The notes under the pieces were generated by a model that made no database searches, was not told the origin of the DNA, and was given only the letters and a program-made list of their open reading frames with translations. Positions 43,630-54,708 of a stretch of 64,000 bases of DNA are shown in pieces. Both the position numbers and the translations under genes were made by a program. The DNA comes from Tolumonas osonensis (GTDB taxonomy: Bacteria > Pseudomonadota > Gammaproteobacteria > Enterobacterales > Aeromonadaceae): positions 248,001 through 312,000 of the forward strand of contig NZ_JACHGR010000005.1 in NCBI RefSeq assembly GCF_014202415.1, written 5' to 3'. How positions within the stretch are numbered: position 1 is the stretch's first letter; the number at the start of each line of letters is the position of its first letter.

Positions 43630-44814
43630 TCAGAATTTGACTTCTACCGCCGCAGCGACCTGTTTCGCCAGCCCGATTGCTTGCTCAATATTTTCAGCAC
43701 GAACCAGAGCCACGCCCAGACGACGACGGCCGGCAATTTCCGGCTTACCAAACAGACGCAATTGTGAACCCGGAATTTGTGCCAGCGCGGCGGACAAATT
43801 ACCATAGCGGATATCCGTTGAGGTGCCTTCGCGCAGAACAACGGCGGAGGCAGAAGATCCGTATTGCGTAATTTTGCCGATCGGCAAACCTAGAATAGCG
43901 CGTACATGCAGGGCGAACTCGGACATATCCTGTGAAATCAGAGTCACCATGCCGGTATCATGCGGACGAGGAGAAACTTCACTAAAGTAGACTTCTTCGC
44001 CTTTGATGAACAACTCAACACCGAACAGACCATAGCCGCCCAATGCTTTCACCACCTCACGAGCCACATGCTGCGATTTTTCCAGCAATGCATCACTCAT
44101 CGCCTGAGGCTGCCAGGATTCACGATAATCGCCGTCTTCCTGACGGTGACCAATCGGGGCACAGAAATGAATACCATCAACAGCGCTCACGGTCAACAGT
44201 GTGATTTCGTAATCGAAAGGGACAAAACCTTCAACAATGACACGTCCCCGGCCAGCACGTCCGCCTTCCTGAGCGTATTGCCATGCTGCAGCTACCTGTT
44301 CGGCTTTGCGCACAACACTCTGACCTTTCCCGGAAGAACTCATGACAGGCTTGATCACACACGGGAAACCAATTTGTTCCACCGCCTGCTGATACTCTGC
44401 TTCTGTCTCTGCAAAGAAATAAGGAGAAGTTGGCAACTTCAATGTTTCTGCCGCCAGACGACGAATACCTTCACGATCCATGGTCAGACGGGTTGCTAAA
44501 GCTGTTGGTACGACATTGAAACCGTCCTGTTCCAGTTTTTGCAGCGTTTCTGTCGCAATAGCTTCGATTTCCGGAATAATGAAATGCGGTTTTTCCTGCT
44601 GCACTAACTGACTCAGCGCTTCTCCATCAAGCATAGAGATCACATGACTACGGTGCGCAACCTGCATTGCCGGAGCATTTGCATAGCGATCGACCGCAAT
44701 AACTTCCACGCCAAGACGCTGCAACTCGATTGCAACTTCCTTGCCCAGCTCGCCGGAACCCAGCAGCATTGCACGGGTAGCGCCATTGGAATATGGAGTT
44801 CCTAGAAAAGACAT
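43630..44814 (-). CDS. purT: formate-dependent phosphoribosylglycinamide formyltransferase 2
   Basis: ATP-grasp enzyme adding a formyl group from formate to GAR in purine synthesis. 394 residues (E. coli 392). N-terminal [37 protein letters not shown]-grasp [13 protein letters not shown] and [25 protein letters not shown]. The frame is open 31 codons upstream, but [14 protein letters not shown] is the conserved start. Use of formate fits a facultative anaerobe. Confidence 0.94.
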   Translation of the reverse strand: MSFLGTPYSNGATRAMLLGSGELGKEVAIELQRLGVEVIAVDRYANAPAMQVAHRSHVISMLDGEALSQLVQQEKPHFIIPEIEAIATETLQKLEQDGFNVVPTALATRLTMDREGIRRLAAETLKLPTSPYFFAETEAEYQQAVEQIGFPCVIKPVMSSSGKGQSVVRKAEQVAAAWQYAQEGGRAGRGRVIVEGFVPFDYEITLLTVSAVDGIHFCAPIGHRQEDGDYRESWQPQAMSDALLEKSQHVAREVVKALGGYGLFGVELFIKGEEVYFSEVSPRPHDTGMVTLISQDMSEFALHVRAILGLPIGKITQYGSSASAVVLREGTSTDIRYGNLSAALAQIPGSQLRLFGKPEIAGRRRLGVALVRAENIEQAIGLAKQVAAAVEVKF

Positions 44815-44905
44815 AATCTCTGTTCCCTGAATGAAATAACGGAAGTTTAGCCTGCCGATCATACAAATATCTGACAGCAGAGCAACCAGAAGCGGAAAAG
44901 ATAGC

Positions 44906-44939
44906 ACAAAAAGAAAGGGGATGATTTCTCATCCCCTTT
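44906..44939 (-). terminator. terminator of prc
   Basis: Read leftward, AAAGGGGATGA (44939-44929) pairs with TCATCCCCTTT (44924-44914), followed by CTTTTT. Confidence 0.88.
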
Positions 44940-44948
44940 GCAGAATTA

Positions 44949-46958
44949 TCAGGACTGGCCTAACCGGACCAGATCGGCGGTGATATTCGCCGCCTCGTGG
45001 AGATAACCATCCGGGAATTTTATATCAGTCGGAAGATCATTCAGCGATTTCACTACTGGTTTACCCATCCGGGTCAAACGCTCATTGGCTCGCTGCAGCG
45101 CTTTCGCATCCTGCTCGTCACGGGTCTTGATTCGCTCAGCCTCATTGAGAGAAATATACTTCTTGTTTTTCTCTGTCTGATACCATGCGATATCTTCTTC
45201 CGCATATTTGAACTCGGGGTCGGTTTTTACCCGCTGCTGATGTAACTCTTTCAGCTTCGGTAATAATGCGGTGAAATCGCCCAGTTTGGTATACTTGGCT
45301 GGTTCGATTTTGTCCCATGGCAACGCATTCCGCTCCACGCTTTCACCCGTTTCTGTCGGGTCAACCAGTGGTGGGAAGCCGATATCCGGCTGAACACCCT
45401 TATTCTGGGTACTGCCGCCATCAATACGATAGAACTTGGCAATGGTATATTGTACGTGACCTAATTCATTTTCGAAGAAATCATAGATTTTGCCCAAAGC
45501 CCGATGCTGCTGCACAGTCCCCTTGCCAAAGCTGTTTTCCCCGATGATCAGCGCACGGCCATAATCATTCATGGCTGCCGCAAAAATCTCTGAAGCTGAC
45601 GCACTGTAACGATCAATCAATACCGTCATCGGACCATCATAATATGACTTACCATCAGTATCTTCGTTAACAGCCACCCGGCCCATGGTATCGCGGATCT
45701 GCACCACCGGCCCCTGTTTCATAAACAGGCCCGTCAGTTCAGTGGCTTCCGTGAGCGCGCCACCGCCATCGTTTCGCAGATCAATCATCAGCCCATCAAT
45801 TTTCTGTGCGTTGAGCTTGGTCAGCTCTTTTTGCACATCCAGATGCAGATTGACATAGAAACTCGGCACTTCAATGACGCCAATTTTCTTACCGCCGGTC
45901 TTGATAACCTGTGATTTGGCGGCGCGATCTTCCAGACGGACTTTATCCCGGGTCAGTTCGATCACCTGAGTCTGATGTGTCGCCCCTTTACCACGCTGGA
46001 TTTCAAGACGGACCTTGGTGCCTTTCCGGCCCTTGATCAGCTCGACTACATCATCCAGGCGCCAGCCGATAACATCGATGACTTTACCCTTGCCCTGCGC
46101 CACGCCGGTGATCCGATCATCCGGACGTAACAACTTGGTTTTATCTGCCGGGCCGCCCGGAATCAGTGAACGCACGACGGTAAAATCGTCATCCGCCTGC
46201 AAAACGGCACCAATCCCTTCCAGCGACAGATTCATTTCAGAATTGAACCGCTCTGCATTACGCGGAGAAAGATAGCTGGTATGAGGATCAATAGACCGGG
46301 CATACGCATTCATCACCGCCTGGAAAACATCTTCACTTTCATCCTGTTTCAGACGTTTAATCGCGTTGCTGTAACGTTTGGTCAGTAATTCTTTAATTTC
46401 TGATGGCTTTTTGCCAGCCAGTTTGAGGTTTAGCTGATCATACTTGACCCGTTGCCGCCAAAGCTCGTTGACCTCGGCTTCATCTTTCGGCCAGGCGCCC
46501 TTGCTACGATCAAACTCATATTTGTCTGTCACATCAAATGACATAGGTGTATCAAGCAAAGACAACGCATACGAATAGCGTTCATAGCGACGCTTCGTAC
46601 TCAGGTTATACATTGCATAAGCATTTTTCAGATCGCCGGTTTGTAACGCATCATCGAACTGATTACGGAACGATTCGAAATTGGCGACATCAGCAGCCAG
46701 CAGAACACTACGGTTATAATCCAGCGCCTGGAGATAGAGATCAAAAATACGCTGTGAAATTTGATCATCGAGAACAAAATGCTTGTAGTGACTACGGGTA
46801 AATAAAGCGGAAATACGCTTGCTGGCAATTGAATGCTGTTCTTCCTGCGACAACGGCAGCAAAGAACTTTCAGAGATTGGAGGGGGCACCGCATATGCCA
46901 GCCCCACACAGAATACGCCAAGTGCAACTGCAGTGCTCTTGAACAAATTTACTCTCAA
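44949..46958 (-). CDS. prc: tail-specific protease Prc (Tsp)
   Basis: Periplasmic serine protease degrading tagged and misfolded proteins and processing penicillin-binding protein 3. 669 residues (E. coli 682). Signal peptide about 1-23 (LGVFCVGLAYA), a PDZ domain near 230-320 (SLEGIGAVLQADDD), and the catalytic Ser/Lys pair in RYSASASEIFAAAMNDYG and SFGKGTVQQ. It lies 11 bases after proQ, an arrangement conserved in Gammaproteobacteria; ProQ-Prc links RNA control with osmotic fitness. Confidence 0.95.
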   Translation of the reverse strand: MRVNLFKSTAVALGVFCVGLAYAVPPPISESSLLPLSQEEQHSIASKRISALFTRSHYKHFVLDDQISQRIFDLYLQALDYNRSVLLAADVANFESFRNQFDDALQTGDLKNAYAMYNLSTKRRYERYSYALSLLDTPMSFDVTDKYEFDRSKGAWPKDEAEVNELWRQRVKYDQLNLKLAGKKPSEIKELLTKRYSNAIKRLKQDESEDVFQAVMNAYARSIDPHTSYLSPRNAERFNSEMNLSLEGIGAVLQADDDFTVVRSLIPGGPADKTKLLRPDDRITGVAQGKGKVIDVIGWRLDDVVELIKGRKGTKVRLEIQRGKGATHQTQVIELTRDKVRLEDRAAKSQVIKTGGKKIGVIEVPSFYVNLHLDVQKELTKLNAQKIDGLMIDLRNDGGGALTEATELTGLFMKQGPVVQIRDTMGRVAVNEDTDGKSYYDGPMTVLIDRYSASASEIFAAAMNDYGRALIIGENSFGKGTVQQHRALGKIYDFFENELGHVQYTIAKFYRIDGGSTQNKGVQPDIGFPPLVDPTETGESVERNALPWDKIEPAKYTKLGDFTALLPKLKELHQQRVKTDPEFKYAEEDIAWYQTEKNKKYISLNEAERIKTRDEQDAKALQRANERLTRMGKPVVKSLNDLPTDIKFPDGYLHEAANITADLVRLGQS

Positions 46959-46969
46959 AATAGCGCTCC

Positions 46970-47515
46970 TTAAGGAACCAGGTGTTCCGCTTTTACGCGC
47001 ACCTGCATACCCGAAGATAATTCAACTTGAACATCATCCCGGGTAATTTCTTTGATACTACCTGTAACAGGTGATTTACCAACCATCACTTTGATCTGCT
47101 GCCCGGTTTTCAGGGTAGAGAGATCGACAGTCGGTCTTTTCTGTTTAGCAGATTTACCGTTGCTGGTTTTACGGCGGGAAGAGAAAATTTTATCTTTGCT
47201 TTCTTTTAATGCACTTTTCGCATGAGTTACATGCTCTTCTGTCAATTCACCAGCCGGATTACCATCCAGATCAACACGCATCACACCCGGACGCAGGCCA
47301 TGCAGATAACGCCAGCTGGAGGTGTATTGACGCAGTGCTGAACGCAGTACAGTTTTGGAAACTCTCGGGTCGTCAGCCAACCGGGCAGCCAAATCCTGGA
47401 AAATACCAATTTTCAGCGGGCGAGCTTCACCTGTAGCTATAAAACAAGCCGGAAACAGTTCTGAAAGATATGCAATCAATTCTTTGCTGTTGTTGATTTT
47501 TTCGTTGTTTTCCAT
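46970..47515 (-). CDS. proQ: RNA chaperone ProQ
   Basis: 181 residues, shorter than E. coli ProQ (232). The N-terminal FinO-like RNA-binding domain (about 8-120) carries LFPACFIATGEARPLKIGIFQDL and LRSALRQYTSSWRYLHGLRPG. The C-terminal Tudor-like domain (about 132-181) carries GQQIKVMVGKSPVTGSIKEI. The basic linker (about 118-132) is much reduced, which accounts for the size. It binds structured small RNAs and 3' UTRs; possible partners are the small RNA candidates near sbcB. Co-directional with prc, 11 bases apart. Confidence 0.94.
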   Translation of the reverse strand: MENNEKINNSKELIAYLSELFPACFIATGEARPLKIGIFQDLAARLADDPRVSKTVLRSALRQYTSSWRYLHGLRPGVMRVDLDGNPAGELTEEHVTHAKSALKESKDKIFSSRRKTSNGKSAKQKRPTVDLSTLKTGQQIKVMVGKSPVTGSIKEITRDDVQVELSSGMQVRVKAEHLVP

Positions 47516-47684
47516 TTACGACCTTAAAAAATCTAGATTGTTGTACCAGTAATTCATGTAGCAGACTTTATAAAATATAAGAACGTTATACTGTGCTTAT
47601 ATACTATTTTCAACGCCTGACTGCCTTTCACACATGCATTCTGACGAAAGCAGCGCATGTTTTACACATAATTTTTATCTATCG

Positions 47685-47716
47685 AAAAACAAGGCAGAAG
47701 ATTTACTTCTGCCTTG
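47685..47716 (-). terminator. terminator of ppiD
   Basis: Read leftward, CAAGGCAGAAG pairs with CTTCTGCCTTG around TAAAT, followed by TTTTT. It lies 13 bases after the ppiD stop. Confidence 0.9.
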
Positions 47717-47729
47717 ACTCATCAACATA

Positions 47730-49646
47730 TCAATCAGTCGACTCTTTGGTTTCAGCGGCATACTTGATATCCGCTTTCTGTCGCAACTGTTCGATCAGTG
47801 CGCCATAAGTCTCTTCTTGTTTCAGCTTGATGACTTGCTGAGACAAGCCTTGTTGTAACGGCGAATCAGCTGATTCCGGCGCAGAAATAACTTTCTCCAG
47901 CACCAGAACGGATTGGTTACCCAGTTCGTCGCTATACAAGCCCGCGCTTACCATCTTGTCCGCGGGTTTTGCCAGTCTGAAAACAACCTGAGCCAGAGAA
48001 GCCGGAATGTCAGTGCCAAAACGGGCCATTCCTTTTTTCTCCTCGACTTTGGCATTCAGTTTGGTCAGCTGTTCATCAATTGCCTGACCAGCCTTTACTT
48101 TTTCCAGTAAGGCGACTGCTTCAGCTCGTGCTTTTTCAGCTGCTTTAGTTGCTTTCAGTTTCGCTACAACCTGATCTTTTACTTCGGTCAGTGGTTTGGC
48201 ACTGGCAGGTTTATAGTCAATGACATGCAGCATTACCGCCGCTGTATCAGAAACAGCAATGACCTCGGAGTTCGTGTTTTCATCACGCAGATTTTCGGCA
48301 AAAGCCTGTTCTCTGATTGCAGGTACATTGATCGCAGCAGGCAGTTGCTGTGCGGTAATGAAATCTGTTTTCTGCAGCGTCAGTTTCAGACTTTCAACAA
48401 CAGCATCAAGCGAATCCGGGTTTTCAAAACCGATATCGGACAGCTTCTGTTGCTGATCAGCGAACAGCTCTTTTGATTTTTCATCCGAATACTTCTGACG
48501 AACAACCTGCAAAGCCTTGTCATATGGCGTGACAATGGCATCCTGCTTATCCAGCAGTTTGATGATGTGATAGCCAAAAGATGACTTAACAACAGCAGAT
48601 AGCTCGTTTTTCTGATTTAACGCGAATGCCGCCTGTTCAAAAGCAGGATCCATAACGCCTTTTTCAAACCAGTCCAGTTCCCCACCCTGACGGGCAGATA
48701 AAGTATCAGCAGATGATTCTTTTGCCAGCTGGGCAAAATCAGCGCCGGATTTCAGCTTGGCCAGTAACTCGTCCGCTTTCTTCTGTGCAGCCTTGTCGTC
48801 TTTCTCTGTAATCAGAATATGAGCCACTTTACGTCGTGCCGGCTCAGTAAACTGATCCGCATTCTTCTGATAGTAAGCTTTCAGGTCACTGTCTGTTGGC
48901 TGGATAGTCTTTGCCAGTTCAGCTGAATCCAGCAAAACATAGTTCAGTTTTACCTGTTCTGACTGCATGAACTCATTACTATGTTCTTTATAAAATGCCT
49001 CTATTTCCTGATCGGTCACAGTAACCTGCTTGCTGAAGGTTTCGACCGGAATAGTGATCATTTTCACATCACGAGTTTGCTGATACAAAGCATCAAGACG
49101 TTTAACTTCAGCAGGCAATGCAAACTCGGTGGTCAATACACCATCCAGCCAGTACTGACGGGCCAGATCCTGGCGCATAGAGTTAGCAAATGATTCTGGC
49201 GTATATCCTGCCCGGGATAACACAGTCACGAACTTCTGGTTATCAAACTTATTATCCGTCTGGAATTCCGGCATCTGACGAATAATCTCTTTTACCTGCT
49301 CATCGCCCAGATGGATACCCGCTTTCTGAGCTTTGCTGTTCAGAATAGACTGGTTAACCAGACGTTCCAGCACTGATTTTTTCAGCTGAGTCAGATACTG
49401 CGGATTGTTCAGCAATTGTGCGGCAGCATCACCATACTGAGCCTGCATTCTTGCCCGCTCATTCTGATAGCTTTGTTCCAGTATCTGAGCAGAGATGACA
49501 TCGTCATCAACGACTGCAGGATCGTTACTGGCCGGACGGTTAATGTAACTACCAACACCTGCCAATGCGAATGACAGAATAATTAACCAAAAAATAATTT
49601 TCGCGACACGGCTCTGGGCGCCATCGCGCAATTTATCCATCAGCAT
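47730..49646 (-). CDS. ppiD: periplasmic folding chaperone PpiD (SurA/parvulin family)
   Basis: 638 residues (E. coli 623). One membrane anchor at about 16-36 (IIFWLIILSFALAGVGSYI), then a large periplasmic part with a SurA-type N-domain and a parvulin domain near 270-360 (KVAHILITEKDD ... GGELDWFEKGVMDPAFEQAAF ... VKSSFGYHIIKLLD). Works at the SecYEG exit on emerging proteins. GGAG precedes the first ATG by ten bases, so I kept MLMDKLRDG over the second ATG. Position after hupB is conserved. Confidence 0.94.
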   Translation of the reverse strand: MLMDKLRDGAQSRVAKIIFWLIILSFALAGVGSYINRPASNDPAVVDDDVISAQILEQSYQNERARMQAQYGDAAAQLLNNPQYLTQLKKSVLERLVNQSILNSKAQKAGIHLGDEQVKEIIRQMPEFQTDNKFDNQKFVTVLSRAGYTPESFANSMRQDLARQYWLDGVLTTEFALPAEVKRLDALYQQTRDVKMITIPVETFSKQVTVTDQEIEAFYKEHSNEFMQSEQVKLNYVLLDSAELAKTIQPTDSDLKAYYQKNADQFTEPARRKVAHILITEKDDKAAQKKADELLAKLKSGADFAQLAKESSADTLSARQGGELDWFEKGVMDPAFEQAAFALNQKNELSAVVKSSFGYHIIKLLDKQDAIVTPYDKALQVVRQKYSDEKSKELFADQQQKLSDIGFENPDSLDAVVESLKLTLQKTDFITAQQLPAAINVPAIREQAFAENLRDENTNSEVIAVSDTAAVMLHVIDYKPASAKPLTEVKDQVVAKLKATKAAEKARAEAVALLEKVKAGQAIDEQLTKLNAKVEEKKGMARFGTDIPASLAQVVFRLAKPADKMVSAGLYSDELGNQSVLVLEKVISAPESADSPLQQGLSQQVIKLKQEETYGALIEQLRQKADIKYAAETKESTD

Positions 49647-49681
49647 GTATCTAATGCTCCTGATGCAGTGGATATAAACAC

Positions 49682-49706
49682 AAAAAGCGCATCAGAGGAT
49701 GCGCTC
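49682..49706 (-). terminator. terminator of hupB
   Basis: Read leftward, AGCGCATC pairs with GATGCGCT around CTCT, followed by TTTTG. Confidence 0.85.
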
Positions 49707-49777
49707 TATGGTCGGCAGGAACAAAGAAAAACGTATTCCGGCCGATAAGACTATTAATTGAATTCATCCGGGACAAA

Positions 49778-50050
49778 TTAATTAACAGAGTCCTTCAATG
49801 CTTTGCCTGCTTTGAAAGCAGGTTGCTTGCATGCAGCAATTTCAATGGTAGCACCGGTCTGAGGGTTGCGACCTGAGCGTGAGGCACGTTCCCGCACTGC
49901 GAAGGTACCAAAACCGACCAGAGAAACCTGATCACCTTCTTTCAGCGCTTCACCTACAGCTTCAATGAAAGCATCCAGAGCGCGACCTGCTGCAGCTTTG
50001 GAGATATCCGCGCTTTCGGAAATTTTGTCAACCAACTGTGATTTATTCAC
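49778..50050 (-). CDS. hupB: DNA-binding protein HU-beta
   Basis: 90 residues, exactly HU length. [53 protein letters not shown] (DNA-intercalating beta arm) and [14 protein letters not shown] at the C-terminus. Histone-like protein bending and compacting DNA. Position between lon and ppiD identifies the beta subunit. Confidence 0.96.
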   Translation of the reverse strand: MNKSQLVDKISESADISKAAAGRALDAFIEAVGEALKEGDQVSLVGFGTFAVRERASRSGRNPQTGATIEIAACKQPAFKAGKALKDSVN

Positions 50051-50113
50051 TTCTTTCCCCTTATGATTTTTTTGCGGCTGGTTATTCCGTTAGAAAACAG
50101 CTCTCGGTTATAC

Positions 50114-50143
50114 AAAAGCCGGTTGCGGTTTGCAACCGGCTTT
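50114..50143 (-). terminator. terminator of lon
   Basis: Read leftward, AAAGCCGGTTGC pairs with GCAACCGGCTTT around AAACC, followed by TG with a weak T-run; some read-through into hupB is possible. Confidence 0.75.
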
Positions 50144-50190
50144 ATATCAGTAATCGTCAGGATTCACGCTTTCGCGTAAAAAACATCTGA

Positions 50191-52539
50191 TTATGCAACA
50201 CTGACCCGCTCAACAGGGTCCTGCAGTGCCAGCTCAAGAACCTGATCAATCCAGCGAACCGGATAAATCTCAAGGTCTTGTTTTACGTTGTCCGGAATTT
50301 CTTCCAGATCTTTAGTGTTCTCAAACGGAATCACCACGCGTTTAATGCCACCGCGGTGAGCAGCCAGCAACTTCTCTTTCAAACCACCAATCGGCAACAC
50401 TTCGCCGCGTAATGTAATTTCCCCTGTCATGGCAACATCCGCACGAACCGGGTTACCTGTCAGACTGGAAACCAGCGCGGTGCACATGGCGATACCGGCA
50501 CTCGGACCATCTTTCGGTGTTGCACCTTCCGGTACGTGAACATGAATATCACGTTTTTCGTAGAAGTCAGGATTGATACGTAGGGTTTCTGCCCGGGCCC
50601 GGACCACGGTCATGGCCGCCTGAATAGATTCCTGCATGACATCACCCAGTGAACCAGTGAAAGTCAGCTTCCCTTTTCCGGGAACGTTGGTGGCTTCGAT
50701 TGTCAGCAAATCGCCACCAACCTCTGTCCACGCCAGACCAACAACCTGCCCTACCTGGTTGTGTTCCTCTGCCTTGCCGAAGTCGAAACGTTGAACACCC
50801 AGATAATCTTTCAGATTGCCGGCATTCACCGTAACCTGCTTCAGATCCTTGTTCAGCAGTATCGCTTTCACCGCTTTACGACAGATTTTGGATATTTCAC
50901 GTTCCAGACTACGTACGCCCGCTTCACGGGTGTAATAGCGGATAATATCGATAATGGCAGAGTCATCGACCGTGATTTCATTCGGCTTCAGACCATTACG
51001 TTCAATCTGTTTCTGTAACAGATGGCGTTTGGCGATATTCAGTTTTTCATCTTCGGTGTAGCCGGACAGACGAATAACCTCCATACGATCCAGTAACGGA
51101 CCAGGAATATTCATGGAATTAGACGTTGCCACAAACATCACATCCGACAGGTCATAGTCCACTTCCAGATAATGATCACTGAATGTGTTGTTCTGTTCCG
51201 GATCCAGCACTTCCAATAAGGCAGAAGCCGGATCACCGCGCATATCGGAAGACATCTTGTCGATTTCATCCAGCAGGAACAACGGGTTTTTAACCCCGAC
51301 TTTAGCCATCTTCTGGATCAGCTTGCCCGGCAGCGAACCGATATAGGTCCGACGATGGCCGCGGATTTCAGCTTCATCTCTGACACCACCAAGCGCCATA
51401 CGGACATATTTACGTCCGGTCGCTTTGGCAATCGATTGGCCCAGACTGGTTTTACCCACCCCCGGCGGTCCAACCAGGCACAGAATCGGCCCTTTCAGCC
51501 GGTTAATGCGACTTTGCACCGCCAGATATTCAAGAATACGTTCTTTAACTTTCTCCAGACCATAGTGATCTTCATCCAGCACTTTTTCAGCCAGTTGCAG
51601 ATTCTTCTTCACTTTGGTGCGGACTTTCCAGGGCACCGCAATCAGCCAGTCGATATAGCTGCGTACTACGGTTGCCTCGGCAGACATTGGCGACATCATT
51701 CTCAGTTTAGCCAGTTCAGCAAACGCTTTGTCTCTGGCTTCATCAGTCATACCAGCATCTTCGATTTTTTTATGCAGCGCTTCAAACTCATCAGGTGTGT
51801 TTTCATCCAGCTCACCTAACTCTTTCTGAATCGCTTTCATCTGCTCATTCAGATAATACTCGCGCTGACTTTTTTCCATCTGTTTTTTGACGCGGGAGCG
51901 GATCCGTTTCTCCACCTGCAACAGGTCGATTTCGGATTCCATCTTCGCCATCAAAAACATCAGCCGTTCTGAAACTTCAGGGATCTCCAGAACCTTCTGT
52001 TTGTCTTCCAGTTTCAGCGGCATATGTGCGGCCATGGTGTCAGCCAGGCGCACCGGATCATCGATCGCGGCAATGGAGGTTAATACCTCCGGTGGGATCT
52101 TTTTATTCAGTTTGATATAACCTTCAAACTGGCTAACCGCAGAGCGAACCAGGACATCGCTTTCTGCTTCCGGAATATCAACAGACTCCATCGGCAGAAC
52201 GATACCAACGTAATAGGTTTCTTCGTCCGTCAATTCTTCCAGCAACACACGCTCTGCGCCTTCGACCAGCACTTTTACTGTGCCGTCGGGCAATTTCAGC
52301 AGTTGCAGAATGTTAGCAATGGTACCAACAGGATAAAGATCTGACAGCTCGGGATTATCCGTGCCGGCATCTTTCTGTGCCACCAGCAGAATTTTTTTAT
52401 CCTGTTCCATTGCCACTTCCAGGCAACGGATCGATTTTTCACGGCCGACAAATAACGGGATCACCATGTGGGGATATACCACTACATCCCGGAGCGGCAG
52501 AACAGGTAACACTGTCCGATCTGAACGCTGTAAATTCAT
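50191..52539 (-). CDS. lon: ATP-dependent protease Lon
   Basis: Cytoplasmic hexameric protease for damaged proteins and regulators. 782 residues (E. coli 784). N-terminal substrate domain ([20 protein letters not shown]), Walker [10 protein letters not shown] near 356, Walker [11 protein letters not shown], and the proteolytic Ser in [10 protein letters not shown] with its Lys in [15 protein letters not shown] sigma-32 promoter lies 48-76 bases upstream of the start codon. Confidence 0.97.
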   Translation of the reverse strand: MNLQRSDRTVLPVLPLRDVVVYPHMVIPLFVGREKSIRCLEVAMEQDKKILLVAQKDAGTDNPELSDLYPVGTIANILQLLKLPDGTVKVLVEGAERVLLEELTDEETYYVGIVLPMESVDIPEAESDVLVRSAVSQFEGYIKLNKKIPPEVLTSIAAIDDPVRLADTMAAHMPLKLEDKQKVLEIPEVSERLMFLMAKMESEIDLLQVEKRIRSRVKKQMEKSQREYYLNEQMKAIQKELGELDENTPDEFEALHKKIEDAGMTDEARDKAFAELAKLRMMSPMSAEATVVRSYIDWLIAVPWKVRTKVKKNLQLAEKVLDEDHYGLEKVKERILEYLAVQSRINRLKGPILCLVGPPGVGKTSLGQSIAKATGRKYVRMALGGVRDEAEIRGHRRTYIGSLPGKLIQKMAKVGVKNPLFLLDEIDKMSSDMRGDPASALLEVLDPEQNNTFSDHYLEVDYDLSDVMFVATSNSMNIPGPLLDRMEVIRLSGYTEDEKLNIAKRHLLQKQIERNGLKPNEITVDDSAIIDIIRYYTREAGVRSLEREISKICRKAVKAILLNKDLKQVTVNAGNLKDYLGVQRFDFGKAEEHNQVGQVVGLAWTEVGGDLLTIEATNVPGKGKLTFTGSLGDVMQESIQAAMTVVRARAETLRINPDFYEKRDIHVHVPEGATPKDGPSAGIAMCTALVSSLTGNPVRADVAMTGEITLRGEVLPIGGLKEKLLAAHRGGIKRVVIPFENTKDLEEIPDNVKQDLEIYPVRWIDQVLELALQDPVERVSVA

Positions 52540-52586
52540 AGAATTATTCTCTTGGCTTGAGCCTGAAAGCTGAGCATAGAATCAGT

Positions 52587-52615
52587 ATATGGGGCTATTT
52601 CTCTGATATTCAATC
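52587..52615 (-). promoter_or_regulatory. sigma-32 promoter of lon
   Basis: On the minus strand GATTGAA (52615-52609) and CCCCATAT (52594-52587) with a 14-base spacer; the -10 matches the heat-shock consensus CCCCATNT perfectly. Confidence 0.7.
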
Positions 52616-52624
52616 TCATTTGTG

Positions 52625-52657
52625 CCAAAAAATAAGAAAGGGGCCGAAGCCCCTTCC
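52625..52657 (-). terminator. terminator of clpX
   Basis: Read leftward, AAGGGGC-TTCG-GCCCCTT, a UUCG tetraloop hairpin, then TCTTATTTTTT. Confidence 0.88.
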
Positions 52658-52678
52658 TTTTGCTCACATTTCAAACAA

Positions 52679-53959
52679 TTACTCTGCTGATGCAGCCTGT
52701 TTTTCCGGATTGTCATAGATCATGATTGGCTGTGTTTCGCCATTAATGACATGTTCATCGACAACCACTTTGCTGACGTTGTCCACGGATGGAAGGTCAT
52801 ACATGGTATCCAGCAATACGCCTTCAACGATAGAACGCAGACCGCGGGCACCGGTTTTACGTTCCATTGCCTTGTGAGCGATTGCACGCAGGGCATCTTC
52901 ACGGAACTCCAGCTCGGCGCCTTCCAGCTTGAACAGTGCCTGATACTGCTTGGTCAGTGCGTTTTTCGGCTCAACCAGGATCTGGATCAGTGCATCTTCA
53001 TCCAGTTCGGTCAGGGTGGCCACAACCGGCAGACGACCGATAAACTCAGGGATCAGACCGTATTTCACCAGATCTTCCGGTTCAACCTTCGCAAACGATT
53101 CTGACAGGGAAACCTTTTTATCTTTTGATTTCACTTCAGCGTTGAAGCCGATACCTGCATTCTGTGCAGTACGCTGTTCAACGACTTTATCCAGACCGGC
53201 AAAAGCGCCGCCGCAGATAAACAGGATTTTTGAGGTATCAACCTGCAGGAATTCCTGTTGCGGATGTTTACGGCCACCTTGTGGCGGAACAGCCGCGATA
53301 GTGCCTTCGATCAGTTTCAGCAACGCCTGCTGTACGCCTTCACCAGAAACGTCGCGGGTAATGGACGGGTTATCGGATTTACGCGAGATCTTGTCGATTT
53401 CATCGATATAAACGATACCACGCTGTGCTTTTTCCACATCGTAATCACATTTCTGCAGCAGTTTCTGGATGATGTTTTCTACGTCTTCCCCCACATAGCC
53501 TGCTTCAGTCAGTGTGGTGGCATCAGCCATAGTAAATGGTACATCCAGCAGGCGCGCCAGTGTTTCGGCCAGCAACGTCTTACCACTACCGGTAGGACCA
53601 ATCAGCAGAATGTTGGATTTACCCAGTTCAACGCCATCCGCCGCGCTACCGCTACGCAGACGTTTGTAATGGTTATATACCGCAACAGCCAGTACCTTTT
53701 TGGCCAGATCCTGACCAATTACATAATCATCCAGGTGCGCCCGGATCTTATGCGGTGTTGGCAGTTCCGTCGCATGAGGACGTGTACCACCAATATCACG
53801 GATCTCTTCACGAATAATATCGTTACACAGATCGACGCACTCATCGCAAATATAAACTGACGGACCAGCGATCAGTTTACGGACCTCATGCTGACTCTTG
53901 CCGCAAAATGAGCAATACAACAGTTTGCTATGGTCACTGTCTTTGCGTTTATCTGTCAT
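52679..53959 (-). CDS. clpX: ATP-dependent Clp protease ATP-binding subunit ClpX
   Basis: Unfoldase feeding ClpP. 426 residues (E. coli 424). N-terminal zinc domain [14 protein letters not shown]...CDEC (about 16-40), Walker [16 protein letters not shown] near 122, Walker [11 protein letters not shown], and the ClpP-binding IGF-type loop as [11 protein letters not shown] nearby. It follows clpP with 75 bases between, enough for its own promoter, and ends in a terminator before lon. Confidence 0.97.
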   Translation of the reverse strand: MTDKRKDSDHSKLLYCSFCGKSQHEVRKLIAGPSVYICDECVDLCNDIIREEIRDIGGTRPHATELPTPHKIRAHLDDYVIGQDLAKKVLAVAVYNHYKRLRSGSAADGVELGKSNILLIGPTGSGKTLLAETLARLLDVPFTMADATTLTEAGYVGEDVENIIQKLLQKCDYDVEKAQRGIVYIDEIDKISRKSDNPSITRDVSGEGVQQALLKLIEGTIAAVPPQGGRKHPQQEFLQVDTSKILFICGGAFAGLDKVVEQRTAQNAGIGFNAEVKSKDKKVSLSESFAKVEPEDLVKYGLIPEFIGRLPVVATLTELDEDALIQILVEPKNALTKQYQALFKLEGAELEFREDALRAIAHKAMERKTGARGLRSIVEGVLLDTMYDLPSVDNVSKVVVDEHVINGETQPIMIYDNPEKQAASAE

Positions 53960-54034
53960 TCAAAACCTCTTGTACTTACGATTCCGTGCTTATGGCTACA
54001 CATCCTCTGAATGTAGCGCAGAAAGAACAGTCTG

Positions 54035-54658
54035 TCAGGTGCGTTTGTTCAGGATTGCGTCGACCAGACCATATTCAACAGCCTGATCAGCTGACATGAA
54101 GTTATCACGATCAGTATCACGCTCAATCCGTTCCAGTGGCTGACCTGTATGATCTGCCAGCAACGTATTCAGTCTTTCTTTGATTTTCAGGATTTCCATA
54201 GCATGGATCTGAATGTCGGATGCCTGGCCCTGGAAGCCACCCAGTGGCTGGTGAATCATCACCCGGGCGCTCGGCAGGCAGAAACGTTTGCCTTTGGTAC
54301 CGGCAGACAGCAGGAACGCGCCCATGGAACAGGCCTGTCCCATACAGACGGTGCTGACGTCCGGTTTGATAAATTTCAGCGTGTCATAGATAGCCATACC
54401 TGCAGTCACTGACCCACCCGGAGAGTTAATATAGATATAAATATCTTTATCCGGGTTTTCAGATTCCAGAAACAGCAGCTGAGCCACAATCAGGTTTGCC
54501 ATCTGGTCTTCAACCTGACCAGTCAGAAAAATCACTCGTTCTTTTAACAGGCGAGAATAGATATCGTAAGAACGCTCACCCCGTGCAGTTTGTTCTACAA
54601 CAATCGGCACCAGAGAATTCAACGGAGATGAGATTTGATCATTGAACAAATTGGTCAT
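54035..54658 (-). CDS. clpP: ATP-dependent Clp protease proteolytic subunit ClpP
   Basis: Serine protease tetradecamer. 207 residues, equal to E. coli ClpP. Catalytic Ser in [15 protein letters not shown], His in [13 protein letters not shown], and Asp in the [15 protein letters not shown] region. The N-terminal [20 protein letters not shown] is the usual short propeptide region. Its promoter overlaps the tig terminator (see 54672-54735). Confidence 0.97.
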   Translation of the reverse strand: MTNLFNDQISSPLNSLVPIVVEQTARGERSYDIYSRLLKERVIFLTGQVEDQMANLIVAQLLFLESENPDKDIYIYINSPGGSVTAGMAIYDTLKFIKPDVSTVCMGQACSMGAFLLSAGTKGKRFCLPSARVMIHQPLGGFQGQASDIQIHAMEILKIKERLNTLLADHTGQPLERIERDTDRDNFMSADQAVEYGLVDAILNKRT

Positions 54659-54671
54659 AGTCAGAATACCT

Positions 54672-54708
54672 AAAAAAATGGCCCGAACACTTTCGCTTTC
54701 GGGCCATT
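54672..54708 (-). terminator. terminator of tig, overlapping a clpP promoter
   Basis: Read leftward, AATGGCCCGAA (54708-54698) pairs with TTCGGGCCATT (54682-54672 region), followed by seven T. The -10 box TATAAT of the putative clpP promoter covers 54711-54706, that is, the first bases of the 5' arm. Confidence 0.88.
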
